Of a stretch of 64,000 bases of DNA, positions 1 through 11,500 are shown one piece after another (the stretch's first letter is position 1; every line of letters starts with the position of its first letter). Made by a program: the position numbers and the translations under genes. This DNA comes from Phallusia mammillata (Eukaryota > Chordata > Ascidiacea > Phlebobranchia > Ascidiidae), in NCBI GenBank assembly GCA_003260075.1, contig QLIY01000650.1:30859-94858 (forward strand). The letters run 5' to 3'. The notes under the pieces are model-generated. The model made no database searches. It saw only the letters and a list, made by a program, of their open reading frames with translations, and had not been told where the DNA came from.

Positions 1-163
1 GTTAGTTCATTGATCATGGCCCGTCGATACTGTAGACTGAGGCAATTACGTGTGTTCACACTGTCGAGTGTGTTTCCAGTCCAAAATTGGTTGGTGATTT
101 GAAAGGGGTACAGCATAGAAAAGGGTTAAGAACCACTGCTCTAGAACGTACAGTGGTGTAGAG

Positions 164-620
164 CAGGGTTACTCAATTAGTTTTGTCAAAGGTCCAGATA
201 GAAAAGGTAAAAATTACCAAAGGTCCGGACATTACTGTCAAAAATGCAAATGCAACGTGTCTTAGCCTATTTTGGTTATAGCTATAGAATCGCCGTCAAA
301 AATGAAAGCTTGAACTAGACACTAAACGTGATTTTATTTCTGGCGAGAGTATATTCGTAAAACGTCATACAGAATACATTTTTATCTGGTGTGGCAGGAT
401 TGCTTCGTAAGGTAATGATTTAAAATTTGGTTCCACAGTTGGACAATCAGAACTCACTAACGATTTTGGTAGGACTTGGGGCTGCTCGCAGCCCGCCGAT
501 CAATCGCTGTGCGGACCCTGCCTCTATACATAGCAATGTTCACGAAATTAACACACAAATGATAGTCTATATGTTCAAAGGTCCGGATATGGACCGCGGC
601 CCGCCATTTGAGTAGCCCTG
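164..620. mobile_element. Non-autonomous hAT-type transposon (MITE)
   Basis: The left end reads CAGGGTTACTCAA and the right end TTTGAGTAGCCCTG, which are imperfect terminal inverted repeats of the hAT type. The flanks are an 8-bp target duplication with one mismatch: gtgtagag at 156-163 and gtgtaaag at 621-628. Inside, the 'aaaggtccggat' motif occurs near both ends. No transposase frame is present, so it must have been moved in trans. The right end of another hAT-like element (GTTAAGAACCACTG) ends at about 138. Confidence 0.65.
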
Positions 621-628
621 GTGTAAAG

Positions 629-964
629 TATGCAGAGTCACTACAGTGTACAGAGTCCAGGGTGTTTTATTAAACAAAAGGCAAAACCTTATATGGGGCA
701 AAACACGAGGTACAAAATTGAGCAGGGAACACTAATTCACATTTGCAGGCGCACGGCTGGTAACACAAGCTTCCTGACTCCGTAACAAGGGAGATTGCGA
801 CGGCCTAATCCACCAACACACGAACTATCAAGTTTAGGACACACAAAATTACGCTATGTTACTTTGGGCAATTTTGGAAGTTTATAATGTAAATATAATG
901 CTTTCGCATGTCAACCACTACACTTACACTGGACAGTTTTTTTGCACCTAAGCAGCTCTTTGTT
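629..964. other. Intergenic, nothing recognised
   Basis: AT-rich sequence between two transposons. I see no exon with convincing splice signals, no RNA gene and no repeat. Confidence 0.5.
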
Positions 965-1379
965 GTTTAAACCAGAGTTGCAAGCGGGCCCGAAATCTGA
1001 GCCCGAACCCGACCCGAAAGTATAAGCCCGAAGCCCGGCCCGAACCCGAAACGTTTTAGAGAAGCCCGTTTAGGCCCGAAATTTTGATTGACAGGCCTAT
1101 CCACGTAAGCCTTGCAACAAAGGATGAGAAAGAAAAAAATAGTAGACAATGGGGTAAACAATACGTTTTAGAGGAGGGTGGGCATTAGGTGAAAGCCAGA
1201 GAATTGTTACTTAGCTGAGTGATTTTATTTAAAAAAACAATGGCGGACACGGAACGTAAAGTCAGGCCCGTTTTAAGCCCGTTTTCTCACAAATACCTAA
1301 GCCCGAACCCGGCCCGAACCCGGCCCGAACCCGAACCCGGCCCGAAAAGCCCGGCCCGACTTGCAACTCTGGTTTAAAC
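965..1379. mobile_element. Inverted-repeat element with internal GCCCGAACCCG arrays
   Basis: Both ends carry the same sequence in inverted orientation, starting GTTTAAACCAGAGTTGCAAG. Next to each end is a GC-rich block of degenerate GCCCGAA / CCCGGCCCGAA units (about 990-1085 and 1263-1360). The middle is AT-rich. No transposase is encoded, and the open frame across it on the minus strand is only a by-product of the repeat. It fits a MITE, possibly with a TTTAAA target preference; the superfamily is not assigned. Confidence 0.6.
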
Positions 1380-1950
1380 GCTGTATAACACGATTTAAAT
1401 AATGTTGGTGATGTGGTTGTCTTGAGTGTTTACAAAACGCCTTGTAATATTGTGATCACGCGCACCATGGCGCTTAGTTAGGTAATTTTGTCACCAGTTT
1501 TATTGGTCAGTTGTGGTTTAATAGAATAATCTGATGGTGCAACATGTTTTCAAATGCTGCAACCTAAACAAAACATTGAAATCGTGTGCAATTATAATTG
1601 TTTTCATTGCTGTTTTAAGCCCTGGTTGTTTTTGTTAGCCTGGATTGAGTTTGCATCCAGCCATTAAGTGAGTTTGCAATATAAACGGCGGCTCGACTTT
1701 GAACTAAAAATCCAGTTCGTGAACGGCTGTAAACCAGACAATCCCTGTGCTTTAAACCAGCGGTCGGCAACCACCTTTTTCGCACTCACTCACTTATGTC
1801 ATTATCGCCTTTTGCGCCAACAGTGCCAAATCATGGGTACTATTGCACTTATTTGAACACCCTATGTCATCGCTTTGAATGTAAACTGGATTTTTTTACT
1901 TATCAAGCGGACTGTGCCATTGCTGTGAAAGTGTTTATTACTCAACGTAA
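1380..1950. other. Upstream region of zinc-finger gene 1
   Basis: AT-rich, without a recognisable gene. It should contain the promoter and 5' leader of the zinc-finger gene that starts at 1951. No specific promoter element can be defended. Confidence 0.4.
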
Positions 1951-4900
1951 ATGGATGTGGAAACAACAAACAAAAGATGCAAGACAAAATCGATTTGTAT
2001 ATATTGCAACAAATTGTAAGTTATGTGAATTATATTACGATTTGTTCTTAGTTTAACCTAAAGGGCTTGTTTTAGATTTTCGACCAAGAAATCTTTGAAA
2101 ATACACATCGAATCAGCATGCCGCAATTCGCCCATTACAATCACCTTAGCCCGTTGCCCAAGTTGTGGTCTAACGTAAGTTTTCGACATTGTAAGTGTTA
2201 TGACTTTCCTAAATTGTAAAGCTTAAGACTATACGTTTATTTTGTTCAATTATTTTGAGTCAATAAAAAAATCTAACAATAAACTTTATGAACAGATGTA
2301 CACCGAGATATTATTCAAACCACTTTAGCAGATGCACAAAAGTTTGGGGCCACTGTCGTGGTTTTCCAACAAATGACTCAGAAAGTCCAAGCTCAGACAA
2401 AAGGTAAAGTAATGCCATATATTGTTTCTTGTACATATTGAAATGGAAGTCGTTTTTTAGAAATACCCACACCAAAGAGGATGAGAGTAAGAAAGCAACA
2501 ATTACGACATCTCAGAATCTTTCAAACAGCAGGTACGAATGTTCCGTTACCTTTGTAGATTTTTTGCCTCGCTGAATTAAGATATTTGTACAAAAAAATT
2601 GCGTTTCGATTTAGAACCAAAAATTGTGACAACCAAAATTTTATTTTACAGTCAAAGTACAAAGCCTTCAGAACCTCAAAAGAAGAGTTTGTTTATCATA
2701 AAACAACGAAGATCCATCAACCAGTGTGTTTCACGTTTTGATAAAGTTAAAAGCAAAGGCCTTATCTCAATAGATTAAACTTGGCGTTCTCCATAACTGC
2801 AACGTAATGCAGTATATTCGAAAATATCACCACATCTGCAACGTTATCCATTATATTCTAAAAACATAAATTCGTTACTGTAGGTTGCCTAAATCTGGCC
2901 CCATCCAACAAAACTAAACTATTTGAAACCGTCGAAACGTTGTTGTTATANTAACTAAACTAAACTATTTTAAACCGTAGAAACGTTATTGTTATATTTT
3001 TAATGTTTCTTCATAAAAACGATTTTGTTTTGTGTTTCGGGACTCTAGGTTTTACGCGTTCCTTTCGTTAATACAGACAAATTGGCATTTTGATACAGTT
3101 CATAAATACGTCAACAAAAACAACACATTAGTTGTTGTTGGAAGCCGAAAGTTGAACAGAATTTTGTTACAGGTGGTATTTTGTTGAGAAAAGCATTTCT
3201 GGGGGGGGGGTAAATTGTAAAGTTTAACACAATACGTTTATTTTGTTCAAAAAGTATTTTATCTTTTGGACTTAAAATCGTAATAAATATGGAAAATAAA
3301 GAATCAATAAAAGAATCTAACAATAAACTTTATGAACAGATGTACACCGAGATATTATTCAAACCACTTTAGCAGATGCACAAAAGTTTGGGGCCACTGT
3401 CGTGGTTTTCCAACAAATGACTCAGAAAGTCCAAGCTCAGACAAAAGGTAAAGTAATGCCATATATTGTTTCTTGTACATATTGAAATGGAAGTCGTTTT
3501 TTAGAAATACCCACACCAAAGAGGATGAGAGTAAGAAAGCAACAATTACGACATCTCAGAATCTTTCAAACAGCAGGTACGAATGTTCCGTGACCTTTAT
3601 AGATTTTTGTAGCCTCGCTGAGTTAAGATATTTGTACAAAAAACATTGTGTTTTGATTTAGGACCAAAAATTGTGACAACCAAAATTTTATTTTACAGTC
3701 AAACTACAAAGCCTTCAGAACCTCAAAAGAAGAGTTTGTTGATCATAAAACAACGAAGATCCATCAAACAGTGCGTTTCACGTTTTGATAAAGTTAAAAG
3801 CAAATACCTTATCTAAATAGATTAAACTTGGCGTTCTCCATAACTGCAACGTAATGCAGTATATTCGAAAATATCACCACATCTGCAACGTTATCCATTA
3901 TATTCTAAAAACATAAATTCGTTACTGTAGGTTGCCTAAATCTGGCCCCATCCAACAAAACTAAACTATTTGAAACCGTCGAAACGTTGTTGTTATATTG
4001 TTACTGTTTCTTCATAAAAACTCTGGGTTTTCCTTTCGTTAATACAGACAAATTGGCATTTTGACACAGTTCATAAATACGCCAACAAAAACAACACATT
4101 AGTTGTTGTTGGAAGCCGAAAGGTGAACAGAATTTTGTTACAGGTGGTATTTTGTTGAGAAAAGCATTTCTCATAACAATCAACATCACTCAGAAGATCC
4201 GATATACGTGGATGATTCAGACTCTTCCGATAGTTCGTAAGACACTTTCCTTTCTTTCGTTTTTATTAGACACGGACATTAATTTTACCGTATTTAATTG
4301 CAGAAGTAACAACTTAAAGAACGACATTAACACCAAAGAAAAAGCAGCACCAGTGTTACCACGATTTCAAAATAAGTAATGATTCTTAATTTCAACATTG
4401 TTTGGTTGCGAAACTTTTGTGTCCTTCAGATTACATAATGAGGAACTGCACAAGTAAAGTTGTCTTTTGCCAAATTAAGTACTTACGGGCATATTACTTA
4501 AATCATAACAACGTGTTTTGCAACCTTATAAATTCAAGTTCATAGAGCTCTTCTGGCAAATGCATTTTATCAATTCTAAATTAATAGGTAATTTGAACAA
4601 CCTTTTCAGACAAATCATGTGCAAAAATTTATCTGCTAGTAAATTTTTAACAATTTGACTTTGTAGGGTAGTTAACACTGATGATAAACCGTCTATGACA
4701 GAGAAAGGAAAACCTCAGAAACCTCAGGTGAAATCAAAACGCACGGGGACAACCCCGCCACCATCCCCAAAATTAAATCAGACAAAACCCAAGTTGGAAG
4801 GTCGTGAAATTAGGTTCGTATAACTTTACCGCAAGACGACGCTGTCGAGTATCGGTCTTAATTTGATTTTGACATTTGTTTAACAGGCTTCAGGGTTACC

Positions 4901-4968
4901 AAGTACTTGATATCCTCACAATTCAACTAGCGTCGTTGCAACACCATGCTGTTATGGTGTTTACATGA
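1951..4968 (+). CDS. C2HC zinc-finger protein, paralogue 1 (unrecognised family)
   Basis: Spliced gene. Exons with matching phases are 1951-2015, 2076-2174, 2296-2403, 2461-2532, one from 2652 (end unclear), then about 4194-4236, 4304-4375, 4430-4453, 4667-4813 and 4887-4968 (TGA). The N-terminus has two zinc knuckles: CX2CX12HX4C (C-IYC...H-IESAC), then CX2CX11HX3C (CPSC...HFSRC). The middle is low-complexity (DDSDSSDSS, Lys/Pro-rich) and the protein ends QHHAVMVFT. The gene at 6282-7820 has the same plan, exon phases and C-terminal end, which supports the model. Exons 3-5 occur twice (again at about 3338-3800) because a ~1 kb block is duplicated around a poly-G run, so the real gene should have one set. 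I do not know the function; nucleic-acid or protein binding by the fingers is the simplest guess. The junction after exon 5 is uncertain. Confidence 0.6.
2208..4172. repeat. ~1 kb direct duplication joined by poly-G (probable allelic misjoin)
   Basis: The sequence from about 2208 to 3200 is repeated from 3211 to about 4172 with scattered mismatches, and the join is the G run at 3201-3210. The right copy restarts about 1 kb upstream and then runs into unique sequence after 'aagcatttct', as expected when overlapping contig ends from two haplotypes are not merged. A single n at 2951 marks a second small duplication. Exons 3-5 of the zinc-finger gene lie inside both copies. Confidence 0.8.
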
Positions 4969-6281
4969 CTTGACTTCAAATGCATTTTAAGTATTAGCAA
5001 CCAAGATGATCGATAAATTTTCACTCTACCGGATTCAGCTGATGCGTTTTTAAGATCATTCTTACTGTTTTACTATCGTATTAGCATATTCAGAACCGCT
5101 AGATTTTTGCAAGTGTGTTTCTTGTGCCTCATTATCTCAAAGTGGTATTGTTACAATACAATAAAAAAGAAACAAAAAGTTAGATTTGTCTGTGTTTTTT
5201 TTTTGCATTACACATTAGGCATGTTTTGTTTGTTTCCAAACTGGCATCAGATTAACCATTAGACCAGTGATTCTCAATCTTATACGGACCGTGTACCACC
5301 TGACAACTTTTTGGGGGGGGGGGCATTACACCACAGGCATGTTTTGTTTGTTTCCAAACTGGCATCCGATTAACCATTAGACGAAGTGAGCACGTGTTTG
5401 GGTATCAAACGAATGTTTTTGAGTGTAAGTAGCAAACTTAATAACGAGCTTAATCAGATAAAGCTTATTAATTTGCAGCTCATCCCTATGTAGCAAACAA
5501 GCAAGCAACAACAAAATCAAATACAACTTTTGACTTTATGTGACTAACAGAGTTTTGTCTTATATTCTGGTTAGTATCGTTGTTGCTCGTGCATAGCATG
5601 GTGTTTTACTATTCTCAGTAAACATAAAACCAATGTATTTTGATGTTTTTTAAAAGAGTTATAAGTCGACCCGGGCTTTCAGGTTTAAGTTTCTAGTTTT
5701 TAGACCACACCTAGCACAAAGAGTTGCTGAGACAAACTCAAACACAAAAGAGCTTGCTAAACAACGATAAATTTTGTAAAGAGCACAGTTAATATATTGC
5801 ACTTTATGCTGAGTTTATTGCTATTTTTTATCATAAAACCTTACCCTAATCCCAATAGCTTTAAATGTTCACAAATGCTCTTTCTGTCACTCATCGGCAT
5901 TTAGCAGTTTTGCCTGATGCAAGTTCTTAACGTTAGTAGAATTTCAAACATAAAAGGCCGCGGCACGCGTGTCCACCACGTGGAATTCGTTATCAACCAC
6001 ACAAACTAGATCAAAGGTGTTAGTATGTAGATAAGGAATCTTTGCATGTGTAACTCGAGCCATTATTTTTGTTTCAACTTTGCAAACGTTTGCTACTGAT
6101 AACAAGTAAAACGTTCTAAGTGGACGATACTGCCTCAAGAAGTGTGAACACGTGATTATATAGGTCTCACTCCAAACAGCACAAGTTATAACAGCTAGCA
6201 TTGCATCTTACAAACATCGCAAACAAATTTGTGTTGAATTTACAAGATTTCTCGTATTTTTACAAACCCTTTTCAGTTGAC
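4969..6281. other. Intergenic between zinc-finger paralogues
   Basis: AT-rich spacer. It holds the poly-G join and hAT fragment at 5204-5381, and the leader of the second zinc-finger gene just before 6282. No other gene is supported. Confidence 0.45.
5204..5381. repeat. Duplicated segment, one copy carrying a hAT end
   Basis: The block starting 'gcattacac' occurs at 5204-5265 and 5324-5381 with the G run 5313-5323 between. In the first copy, 'ccattagac' is followed by a hAT end (CAGTGATTCTCAATC) and about 45 bp of element. In the second copy it continues directly into unique sequence (gaagtgagc). The pair therefore looks like filled and empty alleles of one transposon site. Confidence 0.65.
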
Positions 6282-7614
6282 ATGCCTGCTCGCAAGAAAA
6301 AGAAGCCAACGTGCAGGTACTGCGGAAAGAGGTTGGTATAGCGTGGTGCAAAATTATGTTTCAATGTTAAACAAATAATTCTAATATTGATGCTTCGTCG
6401 ACAGACTTTCATGCAGTAGCAACTTGACTCGTCATGTCAATAAAGCTTGCCCGTACAGTCCGAAACCAGCAGAGAAGCCTAGATGTCCAAGTTGCGGTAT
6501 AACGTATGCGAAAAGCATTATTTGGTTTCGATCTCTTGCATGTTTCGTTCGTAACTTATAGAACGAGCACCAACACATGCTTTTGAAACCAAACATCGTT
6601 CCATGTTCTCATTTTTGTAGTTACTCAACGCCACGTATATCATATATTAAGCTAGGTTGTTTTCTTCAATTAGTCGCTTCAAACCTAAAGCATGTTTGTC
6701 TGTGTTGGCCAATCTCTTAAAAATCTCCTAAAAATGTTTGTAGGTGTGGATTGAAAACTTATGCTCGTCATGTAGCCATTTGCTTAAAAATTCCAGACCG
6801 AACCCAACCAACTTCTACGCCCAGCACAGAATCTGCACAAGATTCAAGTTTTGACTTATCCAGGTAAATTTTGTTTTCAATGTACTGTCCAAAGAGGTAT
6901 ACATTTTTGCCCTGTGCGGGTCTATATTGACTTAACACCAAAACGCAACTCTTGTTTTCACACAGCAACAGCCACGAAAAGCCAAGTGATAGTAAAACAC
7001 AGGAGAAACCATTGGCCGACATTAAGATGGCTGNAAAAGCCAAGTGATAGTAAAACACAGGAGAAACCATTGGCCGACATTAAGTAGGATCACTGTGTCA
7101 TTGAGATATAAGTTAAGACAGCATAAGCAAAATTCTTTTTTCTCAGAAAAGAAGTCCACTCTTTGACACAAGAAGAAGTAAAGTCGACCGAACCGCAAAC
7201 AAATGAGTTACGGGCCTATATCACATTTTTAAACAATTTTGTTTTAAAACTTTTTGTACAGATTGCTTATAAGAGACGATTTGCCACATTCACCAAAAAA
7301 TATTTTGTCAAATATTTCGATCAAGTAAGAATGTATAGACACTACTGAGTACAGGTTTACATTCAGTATTAGACAGCAATTAATATCAATAAGACTGTTC
7401 CGTATTCTTTTTTACAGAACAGATCTTGGCCCATTGGACACATCTGACGATATCTACGCAGATATAAGAGAGAGTGTAAAAGGATGTAATTTTCCCAAGC
7501 AGCGGTAGGGTCAAATTTTTACAAGAGCATTTAAACTGTGTGTGAAACAACCTGTTTTTACTCTTCTCCTTTTTTTGCAGAAACACCACTGACATCCACA
7601 AGAATCCATCAAAA

Positions 7615-7650
<36 letters not shown>

Positions 7651-7820
7651 AAACCGCCAAACAATCAGATAATGTAAGCTTTTTCTTTGTGCGTTTGGAT
7701 ACGTGCGTAAATACAAGTTTGCATTTGTATTTCTGCAGGCTGAATGGACACCAGGTGCAAGAGAAACTGTCGGCCTATCTAGAATCCTTGCAACGACGGG
7801 GTGTGATGGTTTTCACATAA
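6282..7820 (+). CDS. C2HC zinc-finger protein, paralogue 2 (unrecognised family)
   Basis: Spliced gene. Exons are 6282-6331, 6405-6503, 6744-6863, 6966-7083 (with an internal misjoin), about 7147-7205, 7418-7504, 7581-7673 (broken by poly-G) and 7739-7820 (TAA). It encodes MPARKKKKPTCRYCGKRL..., with a first knuckle CX2CX12HX4C (CRYC...H-VNKAC) and a second CX2CX11HX3C (CPSC...H-VAIC). Exon 2 is 99 bp in both paralogues, all phases are 2, and the protein ends LNGHQVQEKL...GVMVFT, matching LQGYQVLDIL...AVMVFT next door. The basic PARKKKKP start could be a nuclear signal. The n at 7034 and the 35-base G run at 7615-7649 both interrupt coding exons, so the residues around them are unreliable. 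Function unknown. It arose by tandem duplication with paralogue 1 and the two have diverged strongly in the linker. Confidence 0.62.
6976..7083. repeat. Short duplication around a single n in exon 4
   Basis: A segment of about 50 bp beginning 'aaaagccaagtgatag' occurs immediately before and after the n at 7034. Only the second copy ends at a usable donor (AA|GTAGGA at 7083/7084). Probably an unmerged overlap of two contigs. Confidence 0.8.
7615..7649. repeat. Poly-G run, 35 bases, inside an exon
   Basis: An uninterrupted run of G within the penultimate exon of the second zinc-finger gene. It would encode polyglycine or be out of frame. The parallel exon of the first paralogue has no such tract, so an assembly origin is likely. 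Confidence 0.75.
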
Positions 7821-7907
7821 ATATTGCAGGGAATAATCGAACTTTACATTTACCAATTCTTCGTACAGTTTATTTATGTTTACATGCAGCTTTATGAATA
7901 CACTGTT

Positions 7908-8098
7908 GCTGCCAGGCATAACGTATTAACAGAATTTTTAGCTCTTCCGGCAGTTTAAAAAAAAAAAAAACTGCCGGAAGAGCNTGTTTGCATTGTATGT
8001 CATTACCCTGATGAAGGTGTTTCGTATGGGACATCGAAACGTTGGCATATTACAATAAAAAACTGCCGGAAGAGCTAAAAATTCTGTTAATATGCAGC
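7908..8098. mobile_element. Fold-back repeat with terminal AGAGCTnnnGCCGG arms
   Basis: The arm 'ttagctcttccggcagttt' near 7939 is the reverse complement of 'aaactgccggaagagctaa' near 8066. A second inverted copy lies at 7969-7983 just before an n. The arm continues into 'attctgttaat' on both sides. Between the arms is the motif CTGATGAAGG...CATCGAAACG (8010-8040), which recurs degenerately at 40003, 58870 and 63600 (minus strand). This is a dispersed repeat family, perhaps the end of a non-LTR or Penelope-like element. It was probably assembled from two copies at the n. Confidence 0.5.
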
Positions 8099-8570
8099 TT
8101 TATGTTTTCTGTTACAAAAATGGAAAAAAAAACTTGTACAGAATCGTTTGCATGGGAAACATTGAATTTTGAACTTTTTTCTGTACATACCTTCTGTTGT
8201 GCATCACCTTTTTATTCTTGTGTAATCTTGGTAACTTTTTCGCGTATTTTACTTATTGCTGTCCGACTACCGACTCACTGATCTAGAAAGTGGTCCGGTC
8301 CGACTGTTCGCTTTTGATCTTGCTCTAATTGGATTTGCATCTTTGCATTTGATTTCTATTTGCAAAATAAAACGAAAAAACTTTACGTGTGAAGGGGATT
8401 TTATTTTGCCGTTTGTAAAATATAGACTTCTGCAATTGTTCTTTTTTGTCATTATTAGTACGATTACTGTGTGGTATAGGCTTACAATTTCTCCTCTGTA
8501 TTTGTGTGTCAGATTAAATGAAGGAGCTTGCCACTTTAGGTGAATAACTAAACTAGAAGTAGGTCTAAAA
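8099..8570. other. Upstream region of RAB3GAP1
   Basis: AT-rich intergenic sequence before the ATG at 8571. Overlapping short open frames occur on both strands here, but none has coding character. It presumably holds the RAB3GAP1 promoter and 5' leader. Confidence 0.4.
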
Positions 8571-11500
8571 ATGTCAGACGAAAACCCTTCTACATCAAAA
8601 GACCCTCCCACTGAAATTCAAGAGGAAGAAGTCTTTGAAATTATTGATTTCACCAATGCTAGTGACTGGGAAAAGTTTATCGCACAAATTGATGAAGCAA
8701 TTATTGATTGGCATTTAAACCGTTACATAAATTTGCCACCTCTTCAAAAGAATGAGCTCACTAGTGGCGAATGGATTACTAAAAGTACACCTTTGAGGTA
8801 ATAACTGGTTCATGTAATATTTAATGATCAGTTTTTTTTACCAAAACTTTGTTTTAGAACCACATGTTCCTTATTGCAATTTGAATTATTTTTCTTATTT
8901 TAGTTTCTCTAATGTACCTTTTACACTGACACTGCATCAGTTAAAGCAATTGGAGAATGAACATTTTGAGGACTCAACCAATCAGGATGAAGAATTTCAA
9001 CTTCCACTTTATGGGAAAGATGCAATGGACAGAACTAATGACTTTCCTGCTCGAGCGCATTGTTTATCCAGGTATAACCAAGAACCTGTTCTAAACCGAG
9101 CTTACTAATCCGGAACTGAATGAAACTAAAATGCAAATGCGTTTACATTAACTACAAAACATAAAAGCACATGAAAAACTAAAATTATAATAATAACTAC
9201 TTCTGTATTCTTTATTTGACTGATTTAGTTTTTTTTAAACAGAATTCAATAATGATCATTTTGACTGTTTGCCTATTTTATGCTTTCTAAGTTTTCAAAT
9301 AAAAGTTCAGGTTTAAAAAGACATAGATCCTGACTGTATGGCAGCGTTCCTTTTTTCAACAATCATAAATAACCATAACTATATAGGGGTTAACAATATA
9401 ATGTAACCCTTATATTCTTTGAATAGATGGTTTGGACTTCGATGCTTTCTTTTAATAACTCCTGACACAGATCCAGTTATGAGCAAATCCAAGCTAAACT
9501 TGTTGCGAAGTTCAGCTGCCATTGCCCTCAATAACACTGGATGTAATATTCCAATGTTTGTTCAAATTCAGGAGTTTTGGAGAAGACTCTATGTTGGTAC
9601 GTAAATATTTGATATGTATATAACCCCACAGAAACTAACATTTTACTGCCTGATATCATGAAATAATTTAGCAAAAAATATCAAATACCATGCTTAATAT
9701 GATATATTAATAATATCTTACACTTAATTTTGTAAAATGGTTTCAGCCAAATAATATGCACTGTTTTTGACCATAATATTGTCCATTCCAGGACATGCGG
9801 CAAGCCCAGGCATCATGACAAAATATGACATGGTACATTTGAAAAGGTGTCCAGTTGATCACGCTCATGTCCATGGGCTTCTGTACATGCTAAAAGCCAA
9901 GTTGGGACTAGTAGCCATGCCATCGTTACACTATCAAGTTGCCAGTAGGTTTACCTACATGCTAAAAGACTGGGGAAGCAATGGTAGATGGCCAGCCAAA
10001 ATTCCAGACCCTGAAGCCTTGGCAAGCAACTTTAACACTCTGTTGACTGGTTGCCTTGACGACCCAGTTACTGAATTACATCTTGCTGCAACGTGGCCCT
10101 ATAGGACTGGTGACATGATCATTGACAACGATGTACATTCAGACTATGACCCTTTAAAAGCACCACGGTGGTCTATTCGGCTTCTTTATGCTGATGATGT
10201 TACCTGCCTTCTTGCATATTATCTGTTCGAATTTATGAAGACCGCTGATCGTCGTGAGACTTTACAGGACCTGCTGCATTATCAAGAACCTAAACCGGAG
10301 CAGGACATTGGCAATGTACTTGACCGACTTTCTGACCCCAACACAAAAACGGTCATACCTATTGTCCCTAAAAAACTAGCGTCAGGCATATCCAAAGTCG
10401 TTTCGAACCCGCAAAATTTCCTGCGCAGAGGCGCTTACGCTATCAGCAGAATATCGAAAGGCGTTGAACGAATTCGGCCAGACGTTTTGAAAGACATCAT
10501 TAAGTTTATATTCTCTGATAGCGAAGAGAGTTCTTACGCCACTGAAAGTAGAGACGGGACATTGCTACACCACAAACTGAAGGCTGCACCGGTCGGAAGC
10601 TTAACCCACCGTCTTGCTATCTGTGCTATAGTGGTAAATCTTTGTCATGGTGGTGTATGGGCTTTGGCACAGCTGTGGCATGCGTTTGTGACCGAACTAA
10701 GACAGATGCTGGACAGTGCCACAAATTTATCAGCTATTGATATTTCTCCACCAGATTTGAGGACTTCGCTTCTGCACCAAAAGCTACAGATGCTAAACTG
10801 CTGCATTTTCCGGAAAAGCGAACGCGAAACGAAAGCTGCCACCGCTGCTGCACAGGAGATGGAAGAAACCATACTAGAGCAGGCTTCCAATCCGGATGAG
10901 GTACTTGACATGTCTGTCGAATTAACAAAACCTGACTATATTGAGGATGAAGGTAGTATCGAGGGCAACAAATTGTCTAAACCATCCGAGGTGCAAAAAC
11001 CTGATGGGTTGTTCGCCGTCGGCGCAGAAGCCGTTGAAGAAGACAGCGGGTGGCCAGGGTTTGAGGATGAATTGGAGATTGATGATGAGGAGTTAGAGGT
11101 CGAGACAAGTGACACTGAGCAACATGAAAACAAAATTGAACCTTCCGCCACTCAAGAACTTACAAGCCAAGATACGAATGAAGTTCAAATGGAAAAAAAT
11201 CAAGTGGAAAATGTGGAAAGTTCGCCTGATGAAGACGGTGGTGGAAAATCTACTTTTGATACTGATGAGGATCCAGGACCGAGACAAAAAATAGCATCAT
11301 TGCAGTCGGAATCTGACGACGAGTTCTTTGAATGTGAAGAGGAAAGTGACGACATCGCTGTACCTGAAGTTGCAAAAACGAAATCAAAGCCGTCAAAAAC
11401 CGACACACAAGCTGAAATAGCAGCGAACAAGAGCAAATTTCTACAGCAAGAGGCTGCTGGAAGACTTAACCAATGCGGTACGTTGAAGCTTTTGTATGAA

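Noticed and set aside
3316-3800. A second zinc-finger exon set as a true third paralogue
   Set aside because: It is nearly identical to 2280-2760 including introns and is bounded by a poly-G join, unlike the well-diverged true paralogue at 6282.
8256-8611. Overlapping frames of 95 and 114 codons upstream of RAB3GAP1
   Set aside because: Opposite-strand overlap, no homology and no splice context; probably leader or promoter sequence.
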